Virus record (IMG/VR): IMGVR_UViG_3300027710_000011
Location: 62,001 to 126,000 of that record
DNA from: a virus
Strand: one strand, 5' to 3'
DNA: 64,000 bases
A model generated the notes under the pieces. The model searched no databases. It worked only from the letters and a program-made list of their open reading frames with translations, and had not been told where the DNA came from. Made by a program: the position numbers and the translations under genes. Each line of letters opens with the position of its first letter. The stretch's first letter is position 1. Below are positions 25,339 through 34,717 of the stretch, one piece after another.

Positions 25339-27036
25339 ATGAAACATCTGCCGCAAATTCTCGCCCAACAGCGCGCTCAAGCCCAATTCGCCATCGCCGG
25401 CGTTCCGTCTTCGCAATTGAGCGTTGCTCAAGAAGGCATCGCTCAAGAAGGCTTCGTGGACGGCTTCAAGGACTTCTTCACGCACCAGGCCACCACGAGT
25501 GACTTGGCTATCGTGCGCAAGGCCGCTTCGACCATGGCTGAATACAAGGTCGGTCTGACTTCCACTCGTCAGTTCGTCAACAACAACAACATGGCAGCGC
25601 TGCGCTACCTGTTCAAAGAAGATCAGCTGACCGGCAACCTGGTGGGTGACATCAATCACGACGTCAAGACCGTCGGCATGGTCAACGACGTTCTGCGCAA
25701 CATCGTTGAACTGCTGAAGAAGTCCAAGCCTGAAGACCGCAACAACGAAATCGAGAACGGCCTGATCAGCGTCCTGAAGGAAGCACGTGTCCACCTGGAC
25801 GACGTCGCCATGCTGGGCAACTACTACTTCTCGTTCGGCGCCCGCGGCACCGGAGATATGCTTGGTAACCATATCGACGAAGACATCAAGGCGAAGCTTC
25901 GCTTGGGCAACAACCTCACCGAAGCTGCTGTCGGCCTGGTCTTCTACGCTCTGGACAAGAAGAAGGCCGACGGTCTCTTCCCCAAGATCAACGAGAAGAT
26001 GGACTTCGACCTGAACGCTTTCAAGTCGGCAACTACTGCCTACGCAAAAATGCTGGGCCAGTCGGCTGCTTTGATCGAAGAGTTCATTGGCGAATACAAG
26101 CGCAGCAAGCGTCACGACAGCAAGCACGTTCGTCACGTTCTGCGCTACGGCCACAACGTTTGCGGCGTGTTGGTCGCCATCGCTTCGGTGACTCAGCCTT
26201 TCCTGAACTACATGCGCTCGCAGCTGAAGACTGGCGACGTCGCCATGGAAGGCTTCACTGACTCCGTCAAGAACGGTGTCAATCTGCTGAAGAGCAAATT
26301 CTCGCCCAATGACGAGACGAAGGCCAAGGCACAGATCGAGGTCTTGACCAAGCTCAAAGACGACGCTGAGCAACTGAAGAAGTACATCTCTTCGGGCGCT
26401 GACATCAAGTCGACATCGGTCAAGTTGACGCAAGCTGCCAAGAACTTCCCGGTGAGCGCGCAGACGCCTGACGAGCTGGTGCGCAACTTGTCCGCTTGGC
26501 GCAAGCAGACGGCTGCTGAGGTGACACGCATCTCCAAACTGACCGACAAGGCTGAAGTGGAATCCGCCATCGCCAAGATGAAGGAACAAGCCAAGGTCAA
26601 GGGCAAGATCGCTGACAACATGGTCTTCACGAAGGACGCGTGCTTGAAGCTGCTGTCGGAGATGATCGCATTGATCGATCTGAGCGTTCAGACCTGCAAG
26701 CGCAGTCTGGAGTTGAAGACGGAAGCCGGCGAAGTCAAGCCAAGCATGGAATCCATGTACATCGCCATGGAAAGCATGGAGATGACCATCGCTATGGAAG
26801 GCTTCTGGTCGAAAGTATTCGGCTACTACCTGCTGATCACCGGCTATGCCAGCTGGTTCTACGCCATCATCGTCGCTTGCTGGACTGTGTTCATGATCCT
26901 CACTGGTGCCGGTGTGTTCGCAGTACTGTTTACCGCAGGCGCTGCTGGCGTCAACTGGTTCCTCGGCAGCTTGTTTGTCGAAGCCGGTCGCAAGATGATC
27001 GACGACAACCAGGACGATGGCGAATATCGTTCCTAA
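25339..27036 (+). CDS. Internal head protein with A-x-E processing sites
   Basis: The 565-residue protein carries repeated A-x-E motifs typical of prohead-protease cut sites in phiKZ-like and SPN3US-like phages: AQE at 30-32 and 35-37, AME at 302-304, 476-478 and 485-487. The segments between are helical and charged. Two hydrophobic helices lie near the C-terminus (YYLLITGYASWFYAIIVACW and GVFAVLFTAGAAG). Residues about 300-500 are paralogous to the protein at 27110. Codon use is C/G-rich as in highly expressed virion genes. It is probably packed inside the head and cleaved during maturation; injection with DNA is possible. Confidence 0.82.
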   Translation: MKHLPQILAQQRAQAQFAIAGVPSSQLSVAQEGIAQEGFVDGFKDFFTHQATTSDLAIVRKAASTMAEYKVGLTSTRQFVNNNNMAALRYLFKEDQLTGNLVGDINHDVKTVGMVNDVLRNIVELLKKSKPEDRNNEIENGLISVLKEARVHLDDVAMLGNYYFSFGARGTGDMLGNHIDEDIKAKLRLGNNLTEAAVGLVFYALDKKKADGLFPKINEKMDFDLNAFKSATTAYAKMLGQSAALIEEFIGEYKRSKRHDSKHVRHVLRYGHNVCGVLVAIASVTQPFLNYMRSQLKTGDVAMEGFTDSVKNGVNLLKSKFSPNDETKAKAQIEVLTKLKDDAEQLKKYISSGADIKSTSVKLTQAAKNFPVSAQTPDELVRNLSAWRKQTAAEVTRISKLTDKAEVESAIAKMKEQAKVKGKIADNMVFTKDACLKLLSEMIALIDLSVQTCKRSLELKTEAGEVKPSMESMYIAMESMEMTIAMEGFWSKVFGYYLLITGYASWFYAIIVACWTVFMILTGAGVFAVLFTAGAAGVNWFLGSLFVEAGRKMIDDNQDDGEYRS

Positions 27037-27050
27037 GTTCTTCTGAACTG

Positions 27051-27084
27051 TTAAAAGACCGAGTGGAAACACTCGGTCTTTTAA
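27051..27084 (+). terminator. Intrinsic terminator
   Basis: A long stem TTAAAAGACCGAGT/ACTCGGTCTTTTAA with a short loop lies between the two internal head protein genes. It may tune the level of the second gene. Confidence 0.9.
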
Positions 27085-27109
27085 TTTGTCACACAACAGG
27101 AAACAAAAT

Positions 27110-27955
27110 ATGGGTACCAATACTCAAACGCTTGTGTTGCCAACGCAGCAAGAAGCTATTGCCATGGAAGGTATCAAAGACACGCTCAAAGATGCCTGGG
27201 GCGCTCTGGTGAAGAAGTTCAATCCTACGGACCATGAAGCAATCATGGCTCGTATGGAAAAGCTCTCGAAAGTTCGTGTTGACCTTATCAAGCTGAAACA
27301 ACAAATCAGCATGGGTAAGGACGACGGTCAGGTGACTGCGAACATCACGCGCTTTACTGCACACTTGCCTGTGACGGCCGATACAGGTGAGCAGCTTGTC
27401 AAAGAGCTGGCTATGCAGCGTAAACGCATTCATGCCGTGGTTGTGGCTGCCGAGCATGCAAACACGCCGGAATCCATCAAGACGGTTCGGGAGCAAATGC
27501 TCTTGGAGCTCTCAAAGAAAGGCAACGTCTCCAAAGACATCATCTTCACCAAGAAGGTGATTCTGCAAGTGCTGGATGAAACCATCGCTTTGCTGGATGT
27601 TGTTAAGGACGCGGGTGGTGCGTACAACAAGTGCCACGAGAAAGCCAAGACTTCTGGAAGCTTGGCTACAGAGTCCTACCTCAACGGCCTGGCTTTGGAA
27701 AGCTATGAAGATACGCTGGAAATAGCCCTAGAAGGCCTTGTGAGCGCCATCGTTGGCCTGACTGCACTCCTGGCCTCTATCACTGCTCGCGTGATGATGT
27801 ACTTCGCCTGGGTGATGGCAATTGGCGCTCTTCTGACCGGACAGTTCGCTGCAGCCTTTGGTTTGTTTATCGCTGCTGAAGTTCTGGAATGGATCAGTCA
27901 AGCTGGTCTGAATTATTCCAATGTCCAGCTGAACGGCGGTGAAGAAGAGCATTGA
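27110..27955 (+). CDS. Internal head protein paralog with A-x-E sites
   Basis: The ATG at 27110 (MGTNTQTLVLPTQQEA) follows CAGGAAAC. The protein (281 residues) lines up with residues about 300-565 of its upstream neighbour, including the shared VSKDIIFTKK/DNMVFTKD helix and IALLD. It has AME at 18-20, ATE at 186-188, ALE at 195-197 and ALE at 206-208, all candidate protease sites. Two hydrophobic helices follow the last site. A duplicated pair of this kind is typical of jumbo-phage inner-head proteins. Confidence 0.8.
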   Translation: MGTNTQTLVLPTQQEAIAMEGIKDTLKDAWGALVKKFNPTDHEAIMARMEKLSKVRVDLIKLKQQISMGKDDGQVTANITRFTAHLPVTADTGEQLVKELAMQRKRIHAVVVAAEHANTPESIKTVREQMLLELSKKGNVSKDIIFTKKVILQVLDETIALLDVVKDAGGAYNKCHEKAKTSGSLATESYLNGLALESYEDTLEIALEGLVSAIVGLTALLASITARVMMYFAWVMAIGALLTGQFAAAFGLFIAAEVLEWISQAGLNYSNVQLNGGEEEH

Positions 27956-27975
27956 TTTTTGAACTGAATATATAG

Positions 27976-28006
27976 CGAGTAAATGGGCTAAAAACCCATT
28001 TACTCG
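27976..28006 (+). terminator. Intrinsic terminator
   Basis: A perfect 12-bp stem CGAGTAAATGGG/CCCATTTACTCG with a 7-base A-rich loop. It separates the head protein genes from the nrd genes. Confidence 0.85.
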
Positions 28007-28174
28007 TGTATGCCGTGTGTTTTTAATTGTAACTGGATTTTGGCATTTATAATTTGTACAAGGGGAGAACAGAGTACTTTTTTAGCACTCCGAGTCATCC
28101 TTTGTAAGCAAGTCAAAACTGCTAAGTCCATGCGAAATTATCAACCAAACTCTGTATAAAGAGGTAAAAAATCC
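28007..28174 (+). promoter_or_regulatory. nrdA leader region with tiny ORF
   Basis: This 168-nt stretch precedes nrdA. It includes an AT-rich TTTATAATTTG block and a 9-codon frame at 28130-28159 (MRNYQPNSV). The frame ends 15 nt before nrdA and overlaps its ribosome-site zone (AGAGGT). I recognise no NrdR box. Leader-peptide control is possible but unproven. Confidence 0.35.
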
Positions 28175-30793
28175 ATGTTGTCTATCCTAATTAAGCGCGA
28201 CGGAACTCGCGAACCATTGATGGCAGAAAAAGTCAATGGGTGGGGTGAATGGGCGGCCGCTAATCTCGGAGATACCGTAGATTGGACTGCCGGCGTTATG
28301 AGTGCTGTGGCTTCTTTGCCCGAAGTTGCCCATAGCCAAGACTTGCAGCACGCTTTGATTCGTTACTTCTTGAATCTGGGCACGTCTGGTGGTCAGCGCA
28401 TGGCAGGACGTCTGTATGCGGCGACGGTCCACAAAGACATGTTCGGCAAAGCCTACATGCCGACGATTTGGAACGTGCATCAGCAGCTGCTCAACGCCGG
28501 CTTTATGGTCAAGCTGGATTACTCGGATGAAGAATACGCCGAGTTGCAAAGCGTGATCGATCATGAGCGCGATTTCGACTACATGCACACCCAGCTGTAT
28601 CAAATCCGCTACAAGTACTCGCTGCGCAACCAACTGACGGGTACTGAATACGAAAGCCCTCAATTCGTGTTCATGCGTATGGCCATGGCTTTGGCTGAAG
28701 ACCAACCAAAGCATCGTCGTATGAAGGATGCGAAGAAGTGGTACAACTACTTCTCCCTGAACAAGATCAACGCTCCGACGCCGAACTACACCAATCTGGG
28801 CACCAAGCTCAACGGTTACGCTTCGTGCTGTCTGTACACCGTTGATGACACTGCTGACTCTTTGGCAGTGGGCGACCACATTGCGTACAAGATGACTGTC
28901 ATGTCGGCCGGCATTGGCAACATCTTGATGACTCGCTCCATTCTGGATCCCGTGCGCGGTGGTTTGTTCAAGCATCGCGGCAAGCTGCCTTACCTGCGCT
29001 CCATGCAAGGCGCAGTCACTGCCAACGTGAAGAACGGCCGCAACGGCGCATGCACATCGTCCTTCGTGGCGTTCGATCCTGAGATCGATACGTTGCAGCA
29101 GTTGAAGAATCCCATGACGGTTTCTGACAAACAAATCCGCGGGATGGATTACAACATGCAAGGCAACAAGTTCCTTGGTCGCAAAGCAGCTGCCAATGAA
29201 GATGTGTTCTTGTTCAACATCTTCACGGCTCCTGACCTCTTTGCCGCTTTCTACGGCAAGGATCTGAACAAGTTCATCGAGCTGTACAACAAGTACGAAG
29301 CCGATCCGAACTTCAAGAAGGTTTACAAGTCCGCTCGTGAGATCATCATCAATACCGAGAACGAGGCTTACGAAACCGGCCGTGCGTACTTGTCCTTCAT
29401 GGACGAGATCAACTACCACACGCCGTACAAGGATCCGATCAACACATCCAACTTGTGTGTTGAAATCACGGAACCCACGCACGCGTACCAGAACATGATT
29501 GATCTGTACACCAACGGCCCAGTTGGTTACATCGAGATTCGTGTGATTGGCAGCGATGAGCCGATGCGCATGAAAGCCCCTGACGCCGTGTATCTGGTTG
29601 ATCACGAAGAATGGGAAGCTGCGCAGAACCTGATTCCTGGCGTGATGTTCCGTAAGCTCGGCGAAGATCGTGTTTACACGGTGACCGAGATTATCGACGT
29701 CAAGAAAGAACCTGAAGTGGCCATGTGCTCTTTGGGTGCCATCGTCAAACCCAATGTGACTGACGACGAATACGAGGACGTGATGTATTACACGCTCCTC
29801 ATGATCGACAAGTGCATTCACAAGTCCGATTACCCGCTGGCTCACGTCGGCTACACCGCCAAGGCTCGTATGGCTGCCGGTGTGGGGATCATGAGTTTGG
29901 CTCACCATCTGGCGAAGCTGGGTCTGGACTATACCGGCGAAGCTGGTAAGCGTGAAATCCACAAGGTGTTCGAAACGCACATGTACTACGCTATCCGTGC
30001 TTCTTTGAAGCTGGGTAAAGAGCTGGGCAATGCACCGTGGATCCACCGTACCAAGTGGGCTGAAGGTTGGGTTCCTACTCATACGGCCAACAAGCGTGTT
30101 CAGGAGATCGTTCCTGGCGGCTTTGTCAAGCAGTACGACTGGGATGCGCTGAGCAAAGAGATCAAGGCTAACGGCGGTATCCGCAACTCTGCCTTGGTTG
30201 CACACATGCCTGGCGAATCCAGCTCCAAAGCGTCTGGTGGTCTGAACAGCGTGTACCCTGCACGCGATACGTCCCTCATCAAGACGGACAACGACATCAC
30301 GACGTACTGGACTGTTCCGGACAGCAGCTTGTATTACCAACCGGCATGGGAAGTTCCGACCAAGGACATGATCGAAGATTACTCGATCATGCAACTTTGG
30401 ACCGACCAAGCTATCTCGGCAGACGAATATCGCAAGATCGAAGGTGCTGAGAAGGTCGGCACCGATGAGATGTTGCAGAACTACTTCCTTCGTTGCAAGT
30501 ACGGCCAGAAGACTCGTTACTACATGAACACCAAGACTTCCAAAGCGGTCAAGCTCGATCGCGCAGAAACTGCGTGTGGTGTAGAAACGAGTACCAGTGG
30601 CGTTCATGTGGAGAACATGATTGCTGAGTCCAAAGAAAACTGGAACGGCGGTCCTGTTCATGAAGGCTGGGCAAGTAACGATGCTCCTGCGCCGGACATC
30701 GCGCATCGTCCACCGACAATTAGTAGCGGTGACGATAGCGTCTACAACACAGAAGCTTCGGCTGGCTGCGAAGGCGGCTTCTGCAGTCTGTAA
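28175..30793 (+). CDS. nrdA: Ribonucleotide reductase class Ia, large subunit
   Basis: The 872-residue enzyme reduces ribonucleotides to deoxyribonucleotides. It has a short ATP-cone-like N-terminus, the active-site disulfide cysteine in GYASCCLY (Cys218/219), NLCVE with Asn426, Cys428 and Glu430, the second catalytic cysteine in VAMCSLGAI (Cys518), the WEVP segment, YYMNT, and the C-terminal CEGGFC pair (Cys865/Cys870) that exchanges electrons with thioredoxin or glutaredoxin. The gap between Cys428 and Cys518 is 90 residues against 23 in E. coli, an insertion of about 65 residues. It lies 48 bases ahead of nrdB. Confidence 0.95.
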   Translation: MLSILIKRDGTREPLMAEKVNGWGEWAAANLGDTVDWTAGVMSAVASLPEVAHSQDLQHALIRYFLNLGTSGGQRMAGRLYAATVHKDMFGKAYMPTIWNVHQQLLNAGFMVKLDYSDEEYAELQSVIDHERDFDYMHTQLYQIRYKYSLRNQLTGTEYESPQFVFMRMAMALAEDQPKHRRMKDAKKWYNYFSLNKINAPTPNYTNLGTKLNGYASCCLYTVDDTADSLAVGDHIAYKMTVMSAGIGNILMTRSILDPVRGGLFKHRGKLPYLRSMQGAVTANVKNGRNGACTSSFVAFDPEIDTLQQLKNPMTVSDKQIRGMDYNMQGNKFLGRKAAANEDVFLFNIFTAPDLFAAFYGKDLNKFIELYNKYEADPNFKKVYKSAREIIINTENEAYETGRAYLSFMDEINYHTPYKDPINTSNLCVEITEPTHAYQNMIDLYTNGPVGYIEIRVIGSDEPMRMKAPDAVYLVDHEEWEAAQNLIPGVMFRKLGEDRVYTVTEIIDVKKEPEVAMCSLGAIVKPNVTDDEYEDVMYYTLLMIDKCIHKSDYPLAHVGYTAKARMAAGVGIMSLAHHLAKLGLDYTGEAGKREIHKVFETHMYYAIRASLKLGKELGNAPWIHRTKWAEGWVPTHTANKRVQEIVPGGFVKQYDWDALSKEIKANGGIRNSALVAHMPGESSSKASGGLNSVYPARDTSLIKTDNDITTYWTVPDSSLYYQPAWEVPTKDMIEDYSIMQLWTDQAISADEYRKIEGAEKVGTDEMLQNYFLRCKYGQKTRYYMNTKTSKAVKLDRAETACGVETSTSGVHVENMIAESKENWNGGPVHEGWASNDAPAPDIAHRPPTISSGDDSVYNTEASAGCEGGFCSL

Positions 30794-30799
30794 CCAACC

Positions 30800-30821
30800 G
30801 GGAGGGCCTGAGTGCCCTCCC
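30800..30821 (+). terminator. Hairpin between nrdA and nrdB
   Basis: An 8-bp GC-rich stem GGGAGGGC/GCCCTCCC lies between nrdA and nrdB with no T run. It may pause polymerase or protect the nrdA message rather than stop transcription. Confidence 0.55.
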
Positions 30822-30841
30822 ACCTCTGAGATACCACAAGC

Positions 30842-31948
30842 ATGTTAGAAAAATCAATCTTCAACATTGGTAAGTCCGATTACCGTGGCCATCCCAGTTT
30901 GTTCCTGGGTCAAGAAGCAGGTCTCTTCGACACTGTGAACAAACAGTTCCCAAAGGTTTGGGATAACTACAAGAACATGAAGTCCCTTGACTGGGACGAG
31001 CTTGAATTCGATTTCAAGTCATGCAATACTGAGTTCAAGTCACGTCCTGCAGGAATGACTCGTCGGATGATCAGCACGCTGGGCTGGCAATGGGAAGGTG
31101 ATTCCGTTGCATCCCGTACCGTGCTGCCTATCATGGCACCTTTCATCTCTGCCCCGGAGTTGCAAGCTGCTTGGGGTCGCATCACTGATAATGAAGTGCT
31201 GCACGCTGCCACCTATTCGGAAATCGTTCGCTACTCGTTCGATAACCCGCATGAAGTGCTCACTGAAGTCTTGAAGATCAAGGAATCTCTGTCGCGTTTG
31301 AAGACCGTTTCTGACGTGATGGCCAAGGTCTATCGTGTTTCTCACGAATACGCATTGGGCATGCGTGAGAACAATCAAGACACGTACAACCACATCTACC
31401 TCTTTGTGGTTGCGCTGTTGTGCTTGGAACGCATTCAGTTCATGGGTTCGTTCGCAATCACCTTCGCTATTGGTGAAGTCGGTGCGTTCATGCCTATCGT
31501 GAAAGCTGTTCAGCGTATCGCTCAAGATGAGCTGGAAGTTCACGTTGATCTGAACAAGATCATTTTGGCCAACGAGCACAAGACTGAACGCGGTCGCATT
31601 GCTCGTAAGGAAACTCTGTCACAAGTCCGCGCAATGGTTCGCGAATGCTTGGGTGCAGAACAAGCCTGGGTGGACTACCAAGATCTGGATCACGATCCCC
31701 TCGTGGGTCTGAATGGTCGTTTGCTGCGCGAATGGAACTGCTTGTCGGCTGGCGACGTCTACGACTCTTTGGAACTCCTGCCTGATTCGGATCTGGTGAT
31801 CCCGAAGAAGAACCCAATTGGCTTCATGACCAACTGGCTGGACATGTCCAAGACGCAAGCTGCTGTGCAAGAACAGCAGAACGCGCAGTACAAGGTCAAC
31901 GTCATCACTCGCAATGATGATGGTAAGATCTACGCTGGTGATTTCTGA
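30842..31948 (+). CDS. nrdB: Ribonucleotide reductase class Ia, small subunit
   Basis: The 368-residue protein carries the di-iron tyrosyl radical cofactor for NrdA. The expected ligands are Asp87 (WEGDSVASR), Glu118 and His121 with radical Tyr125 (NEVLHAATY), Glu195 (CLERIQF), and Glu229 and His233 in QDELEVH. The last pair is four residues apart, while E. coli uses E-x-x-H, so Glu231 may be the ligand or the helix is shifted. The C-terminus (KVNVITRNDDGKIYAGDF) is likely the NrdA-binding tail. Confidence 0.93.
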   Translation: MLEKSIFNIGKSDYRGHPSLFLGQEAGLFDTVNKQFPKVWDNYKNMKSLDWDELEFDFKSCNTEFKSRPAGMTRRMISTLGWQWEGDSVASRTVLPIMAPFISAPELQAAWGRITDNEVLHAATYSEIVRYSFDNPHEVLTEVLKIKESLSRLKTVSDVMAKVYRVSHEYALGMRENNQDTYNHIYLFVVALLCLERIQFMGSFAITFAIGEVGAFMPIVKAVQRIAQDELEVHVDLNKIILANEHKTERGRIARKETLSQVRAMVRECLGAEQAWVDYQDLDHDPLVGLNGRLLREWNCLSAGDVYDSLELLPDSDLVIPKKNPIGFMTNWLDMSKTQAAVQEQQNAQYKVNVITRNDDGKIYAGDF

Positions 31949-31966
31949 CCAAAAAATAAAGATCAT

Positions 31967-31994
31967 AAAGGAGGAGCCCTTGGGCTCCTCCTTT
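31967..31994 (+). terminator. Bidirectional terminator
   Basis: A perfect 13-bp stem AAAGGAGGAGCCC/GGGCTCCTCCTTT lies between the convergent nrdB and 595-residue protein genes. T-rich tracts occur on both sides. Confidence 0.92.
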
Positions 31995-32012
31995 ATTTTG
32001 TCGCTACTTAGT

Positions 32013-33800
32013 TCAATCCGGAATGTAATCAACGGCGTTCAAGACGCCTTTGATCAAACTGAACATAAACACAGCGCGCAGGCCGCAGCTCAAGAGGTCT
32101 GTCTTCAAACATTCCATCAACCGACCTCCTGTGATACGCGAGAAGTCGGAAATGGTTTTGACACCAATCTCGTCCAGCTGCGCAAAGTTAGCAGCGTACT
32201 GAACCGGCATATCGAAGATGTCGACCATCGGCATGCTCAGCGGAATCACATCCTTCGAAAGCGAAGGCTTGATTGGAAACGGCGTAATGAAACGTATGTC
32301 TTCCTTAAACGTGTAACCTTTATTCTTGATACGTCTAACAACGCAGTCAGCAGCCTCCATAGACAGACCCGACGCGATCATGAAAGTAGTCTCGTTCAAA
32401 CCGATGATGCTGCCAATCGATATAAAACTTCTGCTTACCAGATGCGAAGTCACACCGTCAGGCAGATTCAACTGATTTATCGGACGCAACCCAAGTGGAC
32501 GCGTGTCAGGCGTCTGAGTTGGTTCACGGTCTTGCTTGCGCAAGACCGAGTTCGCAGCCAGGCTTTCAAGACGCATCTCTGACTCACCGACACTTCGCAC
32601 TGGCGCTGCGCGCAAGAACGGATTGACGGTTTCCGTAGCCTTACTTACCAAGTCGGTTTCGCCAATGATGACATTGACCGGAACCCCGGAGCGCTGATGC
32701 AAATACGAACACTTATCCCCCGTCATCGGCAGATTCTTGAGCAGAGATTTTCCAGCATCAGTGATGATGCGTAGCGCTGCTTCAACATGACTCGGTGTTA
32801 CGTCCGAGTCTATTTGCAGATGATCAAGGATGGCGTCCAGCAGTTTCTTCTTCTGACGGAAGTTAGTCAGAAGATCTTGACTGCTACATTCGGCAGCTTG
32901 ACGCTTAGCATTTTCTGCCTGTTTAGCATACATGCCGTGTGGCGTTTGCATCCGGGTGCGCAAACGTTTGGTTGCTTCGATCTGCTGCGCCTGCATGAAC
33001 CATAAGTCCATAAAGCCAGTACTTTCAGGAGGGCGAACAACGGCAGCGGCGCGTGCTTCAGTTTCTTGCGCAATTATATTCATCACACGCCCGACATGAT
33101 CAGCGCTTTTGTTTGCCGTACTGACAACGATCTTCGGCGCCAAAGCGTTTTGTAAGTGATTGGCCAAAGCTACGTTCATTTGACTCAGAACAGAGCGCAC
33201 CTCAGCCGGCATGTCGTTCCAGCAAGTAATGGTCACGATGTCCTTGCTTTGGATCAACCTCTTATCAACCATCTGTACTTGCGCTGTACGAAAGGCTCTC
33301 TCTATGTTTTCATACTTAGGAGAACTAACGTAATGGCTCACGAAGCGATTCGCCAAATCGTGATACAGCTGGATAGTCCAAACGGGTTTGTTCTTAGCCA
33401 CAGCGTCTTCCTTTACGGCCTTTGGAGCCTTTGTTTTTGCCGGTGATGGAGTTGCGTTTGCCTTGACTGTTTTGGTTTTCTGATGGTGCTCCTTCAGTAC
33501 TTTACTGGCGCGAGCACCCAATCTTCCTTTCCACACATCCGTCTTGTACTTTGTTTTGTACTCACGCATCTCGTTGAAGTACGAAGCGTAGAGTTCCTTG
33601 CTAATGGGTTTTGGCGCATGACACAGCGCCTTGATCGTAACTCGGTGATCTTTGTGCAAGATTCCGAGTTTAATCATGTCGTCTTGTGCGAGGTTGAACG
33701 CATCCTGAATAATTAAGTCAGGTTTTGCTTTCACCTTTTCCACGAAAAGACGAGCACAAGCTTTCACTGCACCTTCTGTCCATTTTTGGATATTAGACAT
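32013..33800 (-). CDS. Hypothetical protein with repeated helical domain (595 aa)
   Basis: Two copies of a helical module of about 65 residues are visible. The first is near residue 7 (WTEGAVKACARLFVEKVK, then IIQDAFNLAQDDMI). The second is near residue 145 (WTIQLYHDLANRFVSHYV, then IERAFRTAQVQMV). A looser copy starts the protein at 36558. The rest is helical and basic, with a C-terminal compact region (DIFDMPVQYAANFAQLDEIG). This suggests a scaffold or nucleic-acid binding protein. No named family is recognised. Confidence 0.75.
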   Translation of the reverse strand: MSNIQKWTEGAVKACARLFVEKVKAKPDLIIQDAFNLAQDDMIKLGILHKDHRVTIKALCHAPKPISKELYASYFNEMREYKTKYKTDVWKGRLGARASKVLKEHHQKTKTVKANATPSPAKTKAPKAVKEDAVAKNKPVWTIQLYHDLANRFVSHYVSSPKYENIERAFRTAQVQMVDKRLIQSKDIVTITCWNDMPAEVRSVLSQMNVALANHLQNALAPKIVVSTANKSADHVGRVMNIIAQETEARAAAVVRPPESTGFMDLWFMQAQQIEATKRLRTRMQTPHGMYAKQAENAKRQAAECSSQDLLTNFRQKKKLLDAILDHLQIDSDVTPSHVEAALRIITDAGKSLLKNLPMTGDKCSYLHQRSGVPVNVIIGETDLVSKATETVNPFLRAAPVRSVGESEMRLESLAANSVLRKQDREPTQTPDTRPLGLRPINQLNLPDGVTSHLVSRSFISIGSIIGLNETTFMIASGLSMEAADCVVRRIKNKGYTFKEDIRFITPFPIKPSLSKDVIPLSMPMVDIFDMPVQYAANFAQLDEIGVKTISDFSRITGGRLMECLKTDLLSCGLRAVFMFSLIKGVLNAVDYIPD

Positions 33801-33846
33801 GGTTGTATCTCCTTTTAGTTAAAATTTAAGAAAGTCTCAATTCACG

Positions 33847-33882
33847 CTCGTAATAGGTAATAGAAGTGAAACGTATTACGAG
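33847..33882 (-). promoter_or_regulatory. Inverted repeat, possible operator
   Basis: A perfect 9-bp inverted repeat CTCGTAATA/TATTACGAG with an 18-base spacer lies 47 nt ahead of the 595-residue gene start, just past a terminator. It could be a protein-binding site or a hairpin leader. Confidence 0.35.
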
Positions 33883-33901
33883 TATAAACAAAAACAAAGA
33901 A

Positions 33902-33930
33902 TAAAAGGAGGGAGTAATTCCCTCCTTTTA
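33902..33930 (-). terminator. Intrinsic terminator
   Basis: An 11-bp stem TAAAAGGAGGG/CCCTCCTTTTA lies after the gene at 33943. Confidence 0.85.
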
Positions 33931-33942
33931 TAACGTCTTATC

Positions 33943-34608
33943 TTAGACGTTGCCGTAACCCAGCTTGCGCCAGCGCTCGATGATCGAGTTTTCGAGCAAG
34001 TCATGCAACTTGTCCGAGTCGTTCAGATGAGCCGATGAGAACATCGTCAGTTTGTTGCTATCGTTGGCACCGATATTTGCGACGGCGTATACAGCAGCAG
34101 CAGAGACGGTGTTCTCGTCCAACTTTAGGAAATGGTGCTGGATAAATTTGCCGTCCTTGTTCGCCATCGTGATGGTGAAGCCAGGGTTCTTGAATTCAGA
34201 ACTGCTCTTGACCGGGTCATCCATGTTGATGATGGTTGTGACGCCCACGTAGTTCCCCTTGTGAGGATCTGGCTTTGGCAAGTACGAAGTCACAATCTTT
34301 TCCAGCGACGACATCAGGCGCTCGCGGAAGCGACGAGCGTTTTCTTGCTTGCCTTGGTTGTCATGCCTCACTGGTGTAGCAAAGAACAACTTGACTGCCG
34401 CTGCGAGACTTGCGATCTTGGGATCAGTGATGACGTCGTTATCGCCGTTGATGGCGTTGACAACTTCCAGCGTGATGTTATTTGCTTCGAACTGCATCAT
34501 CTCACGACCATTCGGCCAAGATAACGTGATCATGCCTGTGATGTAGGCGCGAATATGTTCGATGTCTTCTTTGGCGATGACGTATTTGATTGCTGGGAAC
34601 AAATCCAT
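33943..34608 (-). CDS. Hypothetical protein (221 aa)
   Basis: It starts MDLFPAIKYVIAKEDIEHIR. A basic middle (RRFRERLMSSLEKIVTSYL) is followed by a beta-rich half (YVGVTTIINMDDPVKSS; NPGFTITMANKDGK) and a helical end. It follows the promoter box at 34655. No family is recognised. Confidence 0.75.
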   Translation of the reverse strand: MDLFPAIKYVIAKEDIEHIRAYITGMITLSWPNGREMMQFEANNITLEVVNAINGDNDVITDPKIASLAAAVKLFFATPVRHDNQGKQENARRFRERLMSSLEKIVTSYLPKPDPHKGNYVGVTTIINMDDPVKSSSEFKNPGFTITMANKDGKFIQHHFLKLDENTVSAAAVYAVANIGANDSNKLTMFSSAHLNDSDKLHDLLENSIIERWRKLGYGNV

Positions 34609-34654
34609 GGTGATTCCTCTTTTTTACTGGTCTAGGACTGGTTATGTCCTGTTA

Positions 34655-34663
34655 GTGATATGT
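34655..34663 (-). promoter_or_regulatory. Putative phage promoter box
   Basis: The minus strand reads ACATATCACTAAC after an AT-rich AAAAATTTGAAGAC. It is 47 nt from the next start and lies just past a terminator. Confidence 0.4.
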
Positions 34664-34687
34664 GTCTTCAAATTTTTTAATAGGGGA

Positions 34688-34713
34688 GTAGGGGAGTCCT
34701 AGGACTCCCCTAC
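34688..34713 (-). terminator. Intrinsic terminator (palindrome)
   Basis: A 12-bp stem GTAGGGGAGTCC/GGACTCCCCTAC with a two-base centre follows the gene at 34718. Confidence 0.85.
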
Positions 34714-34717
34714 TTTC

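Noticed and set aside
25327-27120. Long minus-strand frame across the first head protein gene
   Set aside because: The complementary frame follows from the C/G-ending codon bias of the real gene; no ribosome site or family signal is seen.
28187-30823. Long minus-strand frame across nrdA
   Set aside because: Antisense to a clear RNR gene and without recognisable motifs.
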